Positions 11,441 through 22,033 of a stretch of 64,000 nt of DNA are shown here, one piece after another. The notes below the pieces were generated by a model. The model saw only the letters and a list, made by a program, of their open reading frames with translations. It was not told the origin of the DNA and searched no databases. Source of the stretch: Myxocyprinus asiaticus (taxonomy: Eukaryota; Chordata; Actinopteri; Cypriniformes; Catostomidae). The stretch lies in assembly GCF_019703515.2 (NCBI RefSeq), contig NC_059368.1, positions 35,975,831 through 36,039,830 on the forward strand, given 5' to 3'. Each line of letters opens with the position of its first letter. Within the stretch, counting starts at the first letter, position 1. Position numbers and translations under genes: made by a program.

Positions 11441-12522
11441 AATACTGATTGAATATTTTAATAGAATATTTTCACCTCACAACTAGTTCAAAAGTTCTTT
11501 TTTTTAAACGCTTCCTGGTTGCTGATGTGAGCAATTTAGAATTTAGTTCGTTGTGTTTATGTTGAATCTGTTTTTATGATTTACTAATCACTCAGTGCAA
11601 TCAAAAACTGAAGGTGAAATCCCATTATCCTAAACCAGTTTTAACATTAATCCTAACTAATGAGTAATTTAGTCATCCTAAATGAGTTTTCGAAGGCCTG
11701 ACAGAGCAAGGTTGGAGGTTTTGTGCAACACATACACATCGGACATCTGAAAGTGTGTATCACTTCTTATAATGTGTCTCTGCTTCTTTGTGCAAGCAGA
11801 GTGCCCACCTTAACACCCTGCCCTCCAACACGCCTGCTGTGTTTGATGTACACATGGAGTAAAGCTATGAACCCTATTGAAATACTAAAATTTGATGTCA
11901 AATATTGCATTACTACAAGAACCTTTTTATTCATTGTTTCAATAATTTAAACAAAAATGCTAATTTGTTTTGTATGATTTGTTTGAGTCAAACATTGTTT
12001 ATTAATTTGATGTGGGTTTCTTTATGTTTGTTATTCAAACTGGAGTTTGATTTGATTGGACCTTCGTAATTGGTCAGAAACCCAAACTGGCCCCACTCCC
12101 TGAAGACTATAAGGAGAAAGGAGAGCCCTCCAATCCCACCGTCTCACTCTGCTGAAGTGATTTCATCCCATATGGCTCTGAATGCAATCCCTGTCAGCTC
12201 AAGTCAACTGGCTGTAAGACAAAACCATTGTTCTCAAAAGGATTTCATCCACTTTGTTTCACTTTGGATCATTCCTTTGTCAGCAGTCCTGTACTCCTTG
12301 GGTTTTACAGAAAGAAGCACAGTTTGTGGATGTGTTAGAAGCTAAATTAGACCACTTTCTTCACATTTAGAAAGTTCAAATAATTACTTAAGCTCTGGTC
12401 TCTATGTTCCCTTTGCTTTTTGGTTCCGGTTAACTTTAATCACATAATGATCCAAAAGCATTGACATATCAGAGTAATGTTATCAAGCATTCAAAATCCC
12501 ATAGATTCACCATGTGCATTAC
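11441..12522. other. dlgap intron, nothing recognised
   Basis: Open frames of 75-91 codons (11723, 12070) have no family features, splice context or repeats that support coding. Confidence 0.45.
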
Positions 12523-12716
12523 AAGGATAGTTTACCCAAAAATGACAATTCTGTCATAATTTACTCACCTTTATGGTGTTCCAAACCTGTAGGGCATTCT
12601 TCAACATTTCTCCTTTTGTATTCCATGGAAGAAAGAAAATCATACAGGTTTGGATCAACATGAGGGTTCGTAAATGATGACAGAATATTTTGTTTTTCCG
12701 TGAACTATTCCTTTAA
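12523..12716. mobile_element. short MITE of the 'ATAGTTCACC' family
   Basis: Ends 'aaggatagtttacccaaaaa' and 'tccgtgaactattccttta' are inverted, with 'atttactcacctttatgg' inside. About 190 bp, the short form of the family. Confidence 0.78.
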
Positions 12717-12761
12717 GCTAAATTTAGCCGCATCATAAATTATTCAGCATTATTAAGCAAG

Positions 12762-12887
12762 ATGTTGGGTGTTCTGTGATGGTGAAGAGGGAGGGTTGGC
12801 GGCAAGGCCTGTCTTTGGCCAGCCATCACAGGAAGGAGATCCAGGGGAAAAGAGCAGCTGGAGGCACATCAGGGATGCCTGTCACAG
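12762..12887 (+). CDS. candidate internal exon of the unidentified intronic gene
   Basis: A locally GC-richer stretch stands out from AT-rich intron and ends at a good donor, gtcacag|GTATTA. In the frame holding ATG 12779 it reads MVKREGWRQGLSLASHHRK and then EIQGKRAAGGTSGMPVT, leaving one G at the donor. That phase exactly fits the acceptor at 16451. The 5' boundary is uncertain: 'ttattcag' at 12747 and 'gcaag' at 12761 are both possible acceptors, and ATG 12779 could also be a start. I do not recognise the peptide. The call rests on composition, donor quality and phase agreement only. Confidence 0.38.
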
Positions 12888-13169
12888 GTATTATAATGTC
12901 AACACGCATACATCTATCTATGGATATGTGTGTTTTTACACTGCCTTCTCAACTGAATCAGGACTAGTCCACAACAATAAAAGGTTAGATTAGGGAAAAA
13001 CATGATTGTCCAGTGGCCAAAGTGGCAATGCCTGTCTATGTAAGGCACTGAATAACAAAAGAAAAAAGCCAAAAAGTCCCAGCAATATTTGTACTACCAC
13101 TCAGATTTTTGCCCTCAACCTCTGTTCTGATTATTGTATTTTATTTTGTTTATTTTTGTATTTGCGTTC

Positions 13170-13754
13170 CCTTAAATTAATATTCCGGGTTCAATACAAA
13201 TTGAGCTCAGCCGACAGCATTTGTGGCATAATGTTGATTACCACAATGAATTTCGACTCGTCCCTCCTTTCCTTTAAAATAAGCAAAAATTGCGGTTACA
13301 GTGAGGCACTTACAATGGAAATGAATGTGGCCAATATTTGGAGAGTTTAAAGGCAGAAATGTGAAGCTTATAATTGTACTAACATTAATTCTTCTGTTAA
13401 AACTCATGTATTATTTGAGCTGTAAAGTGTTTAAAATTGTCAGTTTTACAGTCATTTCAGGGTTTATTGACATCACATCATCATGGCAACAAAGTTGGAA
13501 AATTGGCTATAACTTTACACAGAAAAGGTTAGCAAGTGATTTAATCACACTAAAATCATGTTTACATGGATATTGTTCATGTCTTGTAGCTGTACTGTTG
13601 AAAAGTGACATTCAAGAATTGGCACCCATTCACTTTCATTGTAAGTGCCTCACTGTTACCTCCATTTTTGCTTTTTTTAAAGAAAAGGAGGGGCAAGTCA
13701 AAATTAAGTTTCGATTGAACTTAACTTGTATTGAACCTGTACTATTCCTTTAAA
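13170..13754. mobile_element. foldback MITE, 'TATTCCGGGTTCAATAC' family
   Basis: The left arm has 'attccgggttcaatacaaat' and 'gtgaggcacttacaatgga'. The right arm has the inverse, 'tcattgtaagtgcctcactg' and 'ttgtattgaacctgtac'. Both arms are long, making most of the 585 bp self-complementary. A second copy is at 44795-45440. The open frames across it (13006, 13325) are accidental. Confidence 0.8.
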
Positions 13755-14195
13755 GAAAGGTTCCAGGTTAAATACAAATGAATGCTTTTGTTTTTCACAG
13801 AACTCGTCCCTCAGTTTTCGTGTTTACAGTAATGAATTTACAATGGAAGTCTATGGGGCAAGGCATTTCAGGTGGTTTAAAGCAGAAATATGCTGTTCGT
13901 ATTTTTGTTAAATCACCATTTATATTTATTCTTACATACAAAAATGTTATTTGTAAAGTTTTTTTCTAAACTATCTTTATAGTGGTGGGAATACTTTTCC
14001 TGGCAAAAGAGCGTTGTTGAATCGTAAACAAATCACATTAATCTCATGTTAACGTGTGAAGTCTTGTGGCTATACTTTCAAAACTCAGTGGATTTTAACG
14101 TTGACTTCCATTGTAAGCTATTTTTGTTGTCAGAATTTAAAATCTGAGGTAGCATGTCACAGATGCTCTCAATATAGCCACAATCAAACCTGGAA
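13755..14195. mobile_element. diverged relative of the adjacent foldback MITE
   Basis: It begins 'aaaggttccaggttaaatac' and contains 'acaatggaagtctatggggc'. It returns as the inverse 'ttgacttccattgtaagct' and ends near 'aatcaaacctggaac'. The layout matches 13170-13754 but the sequence is diverged, so this is a second insertion side by side with the first. Confidence 0.6.
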
Positions 14196-15040
14196 CATTT
14201 TTATACACTTCTGAATGGTAGCCATTATTATTAATTTTAAATTTCAGATGTATTTTATCATGACAATGTATTGTAGATTTTCTTAGAATATTGCTCTAGG
14301 TTCAAAAATGCTTGGGTCACTTTTAACATTTCACTTATTTTTTACAACAACGCTGGCATCCTTGAAGGACAGTTGTGTCTGTGGTTTGAAGTAAGAGCTG
14401 ATGTGGAAGATTTCAGATGTGATGGACAGTGGGATTGCAGCCTCTGCCTGGTGCAGCCCTCACAATGACATAAAAACTCAATTGGATAGGATCTCTTCTT
14501 AATCCTGCCCCTAAAATCTCCACTTGGTCAAATCAGCTCTATAGATGGGCTCTTAACATATTCAATAGGGTTCATATCTACTTGCCTGAATGACTGCATG
14601 AAATTTGTTCTTGCCTTTTCATCTTTTCTTTTGCACAATAAAAAGAATGCACTAAAATCTGATCTCCTTAAATTTAGTCTCCATGGAAATACCATATTTG
14701 CTATGATGCTTGGTGATTTGATACGAATCAATGGATAATAGTTGTTTAAAAGCACTGAGATATTGCTATTTCATTGGTTTCACTGTGAAGAGATGGAAAG
14801 GCTGTGCAGACGGGATTTTCTTTGACACAAGTGAGAAGGCAGTGTAAACACACATTTCAAAGATAAATGTATGTGAGTAGAACAAAGTGAAAGACCCTGA
14901 CAGCAGCAACACAATATGGTCGCTTGAAATAAATTGTTAAATTAAGGCACAAGCTTAAAATGAATACATTCCTTAAACCTAGAAATATATATATATATAT
15001 ATATATACTCTATTGCTTTTCCTTAGATGGTTTGCTGGTT
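14196..15040. other. dlgap intron, nothing recognised
   Basis: Unremarkable AT-rich intron with a short TA run at 14985-15007. Confidence 0.45.
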
Positions 15041-15992
15041 TAAAGGAATAGTCTTGTATCATTTACTCACTCTCATCTTGTCTCAAATTCGAATGACTGA
15101 CTGACTTTCTTCTGCAGAACACAAACAAACGTATTTTGAAATACGTATGAGGTGTTTTTGTCCATAAAATGAAAGTTAATGAGGCACAAAAGTTTCAAGC
15201 TACAAAAAGGACATAAAGGCAGCATAAAAGTAATCCAAAAGACTTGAGTGGTTTAACTATGTCTTCCTAAAGCAATATGTTTGCTTTGGGTGAGAAAGAA
15301 ACCAAAATGTAAGTCCTTACTCACCATAAATCTTGACATCCGGCCCAGTTGGAACACAGTGTAAGCTTCAAGATGGTGATTCTTTGATGCTGCACATGGT
15401 CGCCAGGTCCTCAATCCAGGTATCATTATACATCCATGAGAAATATCTTTTTCATTTTCTAGTATTTACCAGAAACCTTTTGGCGACCATGGTACATTTG
15501 AAAAGTATTCCAAAAATCATTCTATCTTACATCTGCATTTTTTAAATAACCCAACTAGGCATGAAAACCCCAAACCTGGCAACACTGTGTCTGGTTTGTG
15601 TACAGTGCTCTGAGTATGTGTCAAGTTCGAGGAAGTGTGTGAACAAGATTCTCTCATTTAGTGCCAACGAGACTGTGGATGTAAAGGTTTATAGTGAATA
15701 AGGACTTACATTTTGGTCTGCTTCTCACTCAAAGTGATTGTATCGCTTTAGAAGACATGGATCACACCACTCAAGTCATATGGATTACTTTTATGCTCCC
15801 ATTATGTCCTCTTTAGAGCTTGAAAGTTTTGGACCCCATTGACTTATATTGTATGAACAAAAACACCTCATACATCCTTCAAAATACTGTATATTTGTTT
15901 GTGTTCTGCAGAAAAAAGAAAATCATACACGTTTGAGATGACATGAGGGTGAATAAATGGTGAGAGAATTTATGGGTGAACTATCCCTTTAA
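15041..15992. mobile_element. long palindromic MITE, 'ATAGTTCACC' family
   Basis: The outer ends are 'taaaggaatagt' and 'ggtgaactatccctttaa'. Internal halves are inverted: 'gtaagtccttactcac' near 15311 against 'gtgaataaggacttac' near 15695, and 'gagaaagaaaccaaaatg' against 'cattttggtctgcttctc'. The whole 950 bp is an extended foldback form of the short family at 12523. Confidence 0.75.
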
Positions 15993-16450
15993 GATGATCT
16001 AGGTGGTCTCCCAACCTGTCAAGCACCTACCTCTCTAAAACCAGCAAACAAACCAGCCTGACCATGCTAGAAGGCCATCTAAGACTGGCAAACCAGCTAG
16101 TTTAAGTTTGAAAAAGTTTATTTATTCATAAATTATTTATTTATTCAATACTGATTAAATAATAATAAAAAAACTAATGCATAATCTATGCATGATCTAT
16201 TTCTTTAAACGTTCCATAATTCTCTAGTGACAGTTGTTGAAATTACACTCAGAAACCAATGGAGTAATCAATTGAAAACTGTGTATACAGGGCCTTCACA
16301 TACTGCTGATATATACTGTAGTACACTTTATGAGACATATAGCATTACCAAGTGTTGACATTAAGATTTGAAATGAGAGGCTTTCACCGAATTCCACAGC
16401 TGTTCATCCCTTTGAATTTCCCTATTTGCATATTCAAATTTGTCTTCCAG

Positions 16451-17283
16451 AGGGGTATGATGCTTTGGAGGGCACCTCATTGCTAAATGAAGAAATGATA
16501 GAGGATGACGATGGCGCCAGCTCTTCGGCTTATCAAGAAATCGAGCGGTTCGAAAAAGAAAACGCTGCACGTAGTCAACACAGCACAAGTTCCACAGTCA
16601 CAGCCATCTCCGTTCCACCCAGCTCCACTCATGCCTACCGAGTCCCCTGTCCACCCCCTTCCCAGCCCCCTCCAGATCCCCCCGTCCCTCAAGCTATTCA
16701 GGCTTTCAAAGAGTCTGCAAACATGGTGGCTGCCTTCAACATGCAATGGAAAGAAGAGATCTCTGCGATGCGCTACGAGCTTGCAGAGTTACGCAGAGAC
16801 GTCTGTGGGGAGCTCAAGACCTTCAACAGCAACTTCTTTAATTTCACCCAGTGCTATAACATGTGGGCAATGTGCCGGGAGGCTGCAACTGGCACCAGTT
16901 CCTCTCAGTCCAGCGAGAGAGTGTCTGTTGGTGTCCAAACTGGTGCTAATGGTCTGGTGAGACAAAACACTGCAGATGCCTCAGTAATGTGTCAGCCCGA
17001 ACCAGCTGCCTTCAACATTTTTGACCTGATGGATCCTCCATGCATTGAGATCACTGAGGGAACTCCTGAAGGAACCATGGCCACCAACAGCCCAACCAGT
17101 CCTGCCAGCCCCGATAGACCCACTGACCCACCACTGTCCAAGCTGCTGGCAAGGTCCAAATTAGATGCTGACAGGAAGAAGAGAAACTGTAGTCGTGCGA
17201 ATGGTCAAAGAAGCGCCAGCCTTGAACTCTGGTGCAGGAAGTATACTAGTGGACCAATGTCCTACTTGTCTCTTTCATTCTGA
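16451..17283 (+). CDS. unidentified protein, probable 3'-terminal coding exon
   Basis: A 277-codon open stretch follows a good acceptor (atttgtcttccag at 16438-16450) and ends in TGA. It is much more GC-rich than its flanks. Codons run from EGYDALEGTSLL through an acidic patch (EEMIEDDDG) and a Ser/Thr- then Pro-rich linker (CPPPSQPPPDPP). Next comes a likely amphipathic helix or coiled coil, MQWKEEISAMRYELAELRRD, then a Cys/Phe-rich piece (FNSNFFNFTQCYNMWAMC). A Ser-rich segment with SVGVQTG follows, and a basic tail. SVGVQT fits the loose dynein light chain (LC8) binding pattern, an inference only. No transmembrane segment or enzyme motif is visible. The exon enters in phase 1, matching both the candidate exon at 12762 and the dlgap exon at 8951. 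It could be a nested gene or an alternative dlgap 3' end. About 590 bp of 3' UTR would follow. Confidence 0.7.
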
Positions 17284-17869
17284 TCATACTCATCTGGACC
17301 AGGTATTGACATACCTTCTGAATCAGCCCCATGCACCTGGGAGGAAACCCTGCATCCAGAGAAGACAGGGGAGCTTAGAGCTTGTCTCTTTTCTCTGTGC
17401 AAGAGGATGGCTTGGTTCATATTCCAGTCTGAGGAGAAGGTGCCTCTGGCATAACAGGGATAGTGTAGCCATTCTAGATGAAACCATGTGCTGTGCCAGA
17501 TCATACAATCTGTTTGCATCACCACAGAAATTATTCATGAATGTCATTTAGCACTGAAAGGAATGTCACTATTTGTGATTGTCACCGTCTGTGTTTTGTC
17601 CATGGCTAAAGCAGTTCTTGTTTGACAGGGGTAAGAATGACCAAAAAGGGGTGATGAATATTGTAGAAGGATGACAAAGTTTGCTTATTTGTTTATTTAC
17701 ATAAAAGTTCAGCGTACATCAGATAAATTATTTCATTACAGCAAAGTACATTTTAATTTGGCAATCACCTTCATAACCTGCCTTTAAGTTATTTTCAGTT
17801 CTAAGTAGTCTGTATTAGTAGAATGTTACTGTTGTAGAAATGACGAACCATGCACAGCAATCATGTTGA

Positions 17870-17875
17870 AATAAA
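17870..17875 (+). promoter_or_regulatory. canonical polyadenylation signal AATAAA
   Basis: The hexamer lies in 'tgttgaaataaaacatgg', 587 bp after the TGA at 17281-17283 and before the hAT-like element. It is the first canonical signal noticed downstream of that stop, so it is a plausible 3' end for the transcript using the exon at 16451. Confidence 0.45.
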
Positions 17876-18123
17876 ACATGGATTATCGGATTGGCATTCT
17901 ATACATTTTGTAAATCTACTTAATGTCCTTAGTTTCTCAGAGTCACATATAGATGGATAACAGGAAATATTGTCACAAAATTCAAATTTGAACTTAAGCA
18001 TAAGCCCTTAACTGAAAAAAAGCGCACAACTTTATTCATCAGTTGGTTTCTCAGTGTGTAATTACGTAATTGCCAATATACTGTAAGCATCTGGAACATT
18101 TTCAAAGTAGTGCTAGGTGGTAC

Positions 18124-19868
18124 CAGTGTTATAGTTAACGAAAACTAAAACGAAATATAAAAAATAAAAAAACTGAAATTACTGGAAAAACTGAAACTAA
18201 ACTAAGATACTTTTTCATAACTCCAAAACTAACTAAAATAAAATAAAAATGAAATTCATTTTAGTTTTAGTTTTTGTTATACTAGGCTGAATATGGGCAA
18301 AGTGGGACACTTTTGGACATTTTACTTTTCTTGAAACTTTGAATTATGATCTAAACAACACATAACCTAAGATTATACTTTTAAAGAAAGCTTAGGATGT
18401 ATTCTACCTTTGTCAAAAGCAAAAATGAAGAAATATTCAACACTGGGAAGTAGAACCTTTGAAAACCCTCTTTTGACCAAATCCCAGATTTTTTTTAAGC
18501 AGTACTGGTAAAGTGGGACAGAGGAAAAATTATTCTCAAGAAAATATCTACATCTATTTGGAATAAAATGTTTATATTTTCATATATACTTTCACATCAT
18601 AACATTAAGTTAACTTTACATTAACAAGATTTACCTCAAATTTCTGTCATTTTCTTTACCATTGCTTTTCCAACCAGTGGTCATGAAATGAGTTCTGCCA
18701 CACATCCCAAAGTAAAATCATCACTTTAAAACCTCAAAAAGATAAAGGGGTAGTTCACCATAAAATGAAAATTCTCTCATCATTTATTCACCCTCATGCC
18801 ATCCCAGATGTGTATGACTTTCTTTCTTCCGCTGAACACAATCAAAGATTTTTAGATGAATATTTCAGCTCTGTAGTTCCATACAATGCAAGTGAACAGG
18901 GTCCAAAAAAAAATTAAAAATAAAAAAAGCTTATAAAGGCAGCATAAAACTTATCCATACGTGACTTAATCAATGTCGTCTGAAGTGATCTAATCTGTTT
19001 TGTGTGAGAACAGACCAAAATGCCTTCTTGCAGTTGCAGTCTACATGACTGATCATTATTTCAAGCTCGATTACACTTACTAGTCGAGTCTGCAGAGTGC
19101 TAGATGGAGCTGGGAAATATAATTCATGATTGCCAAGGAGACAGCTGGTGTCAAGATTTACAGTGAAAAAGGACTTAAATATTTATCTGTTTCTCACCCA
19201 CACCTATCATATCACTCCTGAAGACATTGATTTAACCACTGGAGTCATATGGATTACTTTTATGATGTCTATATGTGCTTTTTGGACCTTCAGAGTTCTG
19301 GTCACCATTCACTTGCACTGTAAGGAGCTACAGAGCTGAGATATTCTTCTAAAAATCTTCATTTTTCATCATTTGTGTTCAGCAGAAGAAAGAAAGTCAT
19401 ACACATCTGGGATGGCATGAGAGTGAGTAAATGATGAGAGAATTTTCATTTTTTGTGAACTATCCCTTTGATTTTTTACTCCCCAAAGATTAGTTTAGTA
19501 ATGATTTATCATAATTTACGGAAATACATATGGATGCAGTGTGGATCAAGCTTCAGTGTCCTTTGTCACTTTACCCTTATTCACCCTATATTATACAATT
19601 TTCAACATTTACAATCCACATTAAACATGAAAATACCACTAGATAGAGGTAACACAAAACTGCCCTGAGAACTGAAAAGATATTAGACTTTTTAAGTCTG
19701 GCTTTGGCAGCCATAAAAAATACGAAAACTAAAACTAAAATAAAAACTAAACTGAAACTAAAAGACAAACTGTGAAAAATAACAAAAACTAAGTTAAATT
19801 GTTATGACAAATTGAACATAAAATAAAAATAAAAACTAAATTGGAAATCCAAAGTTATAATAACACTG
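18124..19868. mobile_element. hAT-like non-autonomous element with 8-bp TSD
   Basis: The element runs from 'cagtgttatagttaacg' to 'aagttataataacactg'; its termini CAGTGTTAT and ATAACACTG are perfect inverted repeats. It is flanked by an exact 8-bp direct repeat, GGTGGTAC, at 18116-18123 and 19869-19876. An 8-bp target duplication with CA(G)-type ends is the hAT hallmark. Inner ends carry A-rich 'aaactaaaac' repeats on both sides. A second MITE is nested inside at 18743-19470. No transposase frame is visible. Confidence 0.85.
18743..19470. mobile_element. palindromic 'ATAGTTCACC' MITE nested in the hAT-like element
   Basis: Ends 'taaaggggtagttcaccat' and 'ttttgtgaactatcccttt'. Inner inverted pairs are 'accctcatgccatcccagat' with 'atctgggatggcatgag', and 'tcagctctgtagttcc' with 'ggagctacagagctga'. 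Its position wholly inside the hAT-like element shows that it inserted later. Confidence 0.8.
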
Positions 19869-20181
19869 GGTGGTACAAATCCTTTCTAAAATTAAAATAT
19901 TTTTAATCAGGGATAGAAGTAGATTGAATTTATTTCATTGATAAGCACTCAACAAAAATGCCTGATACTTAAAAATTGACCCTCAAATGTAAATATGTGG
20001 TTATAGCTTTGCAAAGCACCAGTAGTTACTCTAAACCAAGTAAGTGTGACAGTAAGTTGATATACTTGATTGATATACTTATAATTTTGAATAGATAACT
20101 AAGTAAATTTTAGTAGTATCACACAGTTTCAGTGTACCTTATAATAATTTGCACATTATAACTGGAAAAAATAAATGAATA

Positions 20182-20239
<58 letters not shown>

Positions 20240-20536
20240 GTATTATATATATATATATATATATATAGTATAGATGTATACAGTACTGTTCAAAAGTCTT
20301 AGGCACATAATATTTTTCACAAAAATTTTTGTTTTAAAACTGTTTTATATATTCTGCTTTTAGTGTGTCAATAGGAAATATTGATTTTAGATTTCAACAT
20401 TCCCTATGCAAATAGAATTGAACAGTAGAAGAACAAGGAGCCCTGCAACAGATGGTATGGCCCCCACAGAGCCCATATCTCAACATCATTGAGTCAGTCT
20501 GGGATTACATGAAGAGTAATCCCATATGATATATGA

Positions 20537-20580
<44 letters not shown>

Positions 20581-20596
20581 TATAGTATATATAGTA

Positions 20597-21478
20597 TATA
20601 CACCGATCAGCCACTACATTAAAACCACCTACCTAATATTGTGTAGGTCCCACTCATGCCGCCAAAACTGCGCCAACCCGCATCTCAGAATAGCAATATG
20701 AGATGCTATTCTTCTCACCACAATTCTTCACCTCACCACACATGGTTATTGGGAGTTACCATAGACTTTGACAGTTCGAACCAGTCTGGCCTTTCTCTGT
20801 TGACCTCTCTCATCAACAAGGTGTTTCCATCCATAGAACTGCCACTCACTGGATGTTTTTGGTTTTTGGCACCATTCGGAGTAAATTCTAGAGACTGTTG
20901 TGCGTGAAAATCCCAGGAGATCAGCAGTTACGGAAATACTCAAACCAGCCCGTCTGGCACCAACAATCATCCATGCGATTATCTAATCAGCCAATCGTGT
21001 GGCAGAGGTGCAGTGCATAAAATCATGCAGCTACGGGTCAGGAGCTTCAGTTTATGTTCACATCAACCATCAGAATGGGGAACAAATGTGATCCCAGTGA
21101 TTTGGAGCGTGGCATGATTGTTGGTGCCAGATGGGCTGGTTTGAGTATTTCTGTAACTGCTGATCTCCTGGGATTTTCACACACAACAGTCTCTAGAATT
21201 TACTCCGAATGGTGCCAAAAACAAAAAAACATCCAGTGAGTGGCAGTTCTGTGGACGGAAACACATTGTTGTTGAGAGAGGTCAACAGAGAAAGGCCAGA
21301 CTGGTTAGAACTGACAAAGTCTATGGTAACTCGGATAACCACTCTGTACAATTGTGGTGAGAAAAATAGCATCTCAGAATGCTATTCTAAGATGCAGGTT
21401 GGCGCTTTTTTGGCGGCACGAGGGGGACCTACACAATATTAGGCAAGTGGTTTTAATGTTGTGGCTGATCGGTGTATA
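20597..21478. mobile_element. Tc1-like palindrome with two inverted HTH copies
   Basis: Ends 'tatacaccgatcagccac' and 'gtggctgatcggtgtata' are inverted, and complementarity extends inwards roughly 380 bp on each side ('ctctgttgacctctctcatc' with 'gagaggtcaacagagaaagg'). Each arm encodes the same transposase-type helix-turn-helix: minus strand at 20746-20970 and plus strand at 21054-21239, both with AGLSISVTADLLGFS and TTVSRIYSEWCQK. The catalytic domain is absent. A TA-rich flank fits TA insertion. This is a head-to-head duplication of a transposase N-terminus, so the copies are listed here as element parts and not as genes. Confidence 0.85.
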
Positions 21479-21842
21479 TAGTTATATATTTTTTGATATA
21501 CTGATAAAGACTTTGAGAAATGTACCTCATGTGACCAAACTATTCATGTAACTTCCTTAAGTATAATGTCATAAAGATCAAACTTTTAATTTTATAGGGG
21601 GACATATCACAGCATAACAGATTAGGGGAAAAGTGCAAAGACAAATGTTGCATTTTCTTTGAAAATAGTAAAATAATAATTTGAATTTCAATTAAAGCAA
21701 AATATACGTATGTAGAGGTTTTATATATACAGTATATATATATATATTAATCTTCAATTACTATTATTTATTTTATTTTCCAAATTTGCTGATATTCCAA
21801 AATGTTTTTGGAATTAAGTGGCATTAAACACATCAAACACAT

Positions 21843-22033
21843 TAAACATCATTTACTCACCCTCATGTTGTTCCAAACCCCTGTCTTACTTTCTTCAGTG
21901 AAATACACCAGGAGATGTTAGACAGATTTACTGCCTCAGTCACCTTTCACTTCCATTATATGTAAAAAGGATGCAATGAACGTGAATGGTGACTGGGCTG
22001 GCATTATAAATTAGGTGAACTATCCCTTTAAAT
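21843..22033. mobile_element. truncated 'ATAGTTCACC' MITE
   Basis: It keeps 'catttactcaccctcatgtt' and the right end 'taggtgaactatcccttta'; the left terminus is missing or diverged. Confidence 0.65.
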
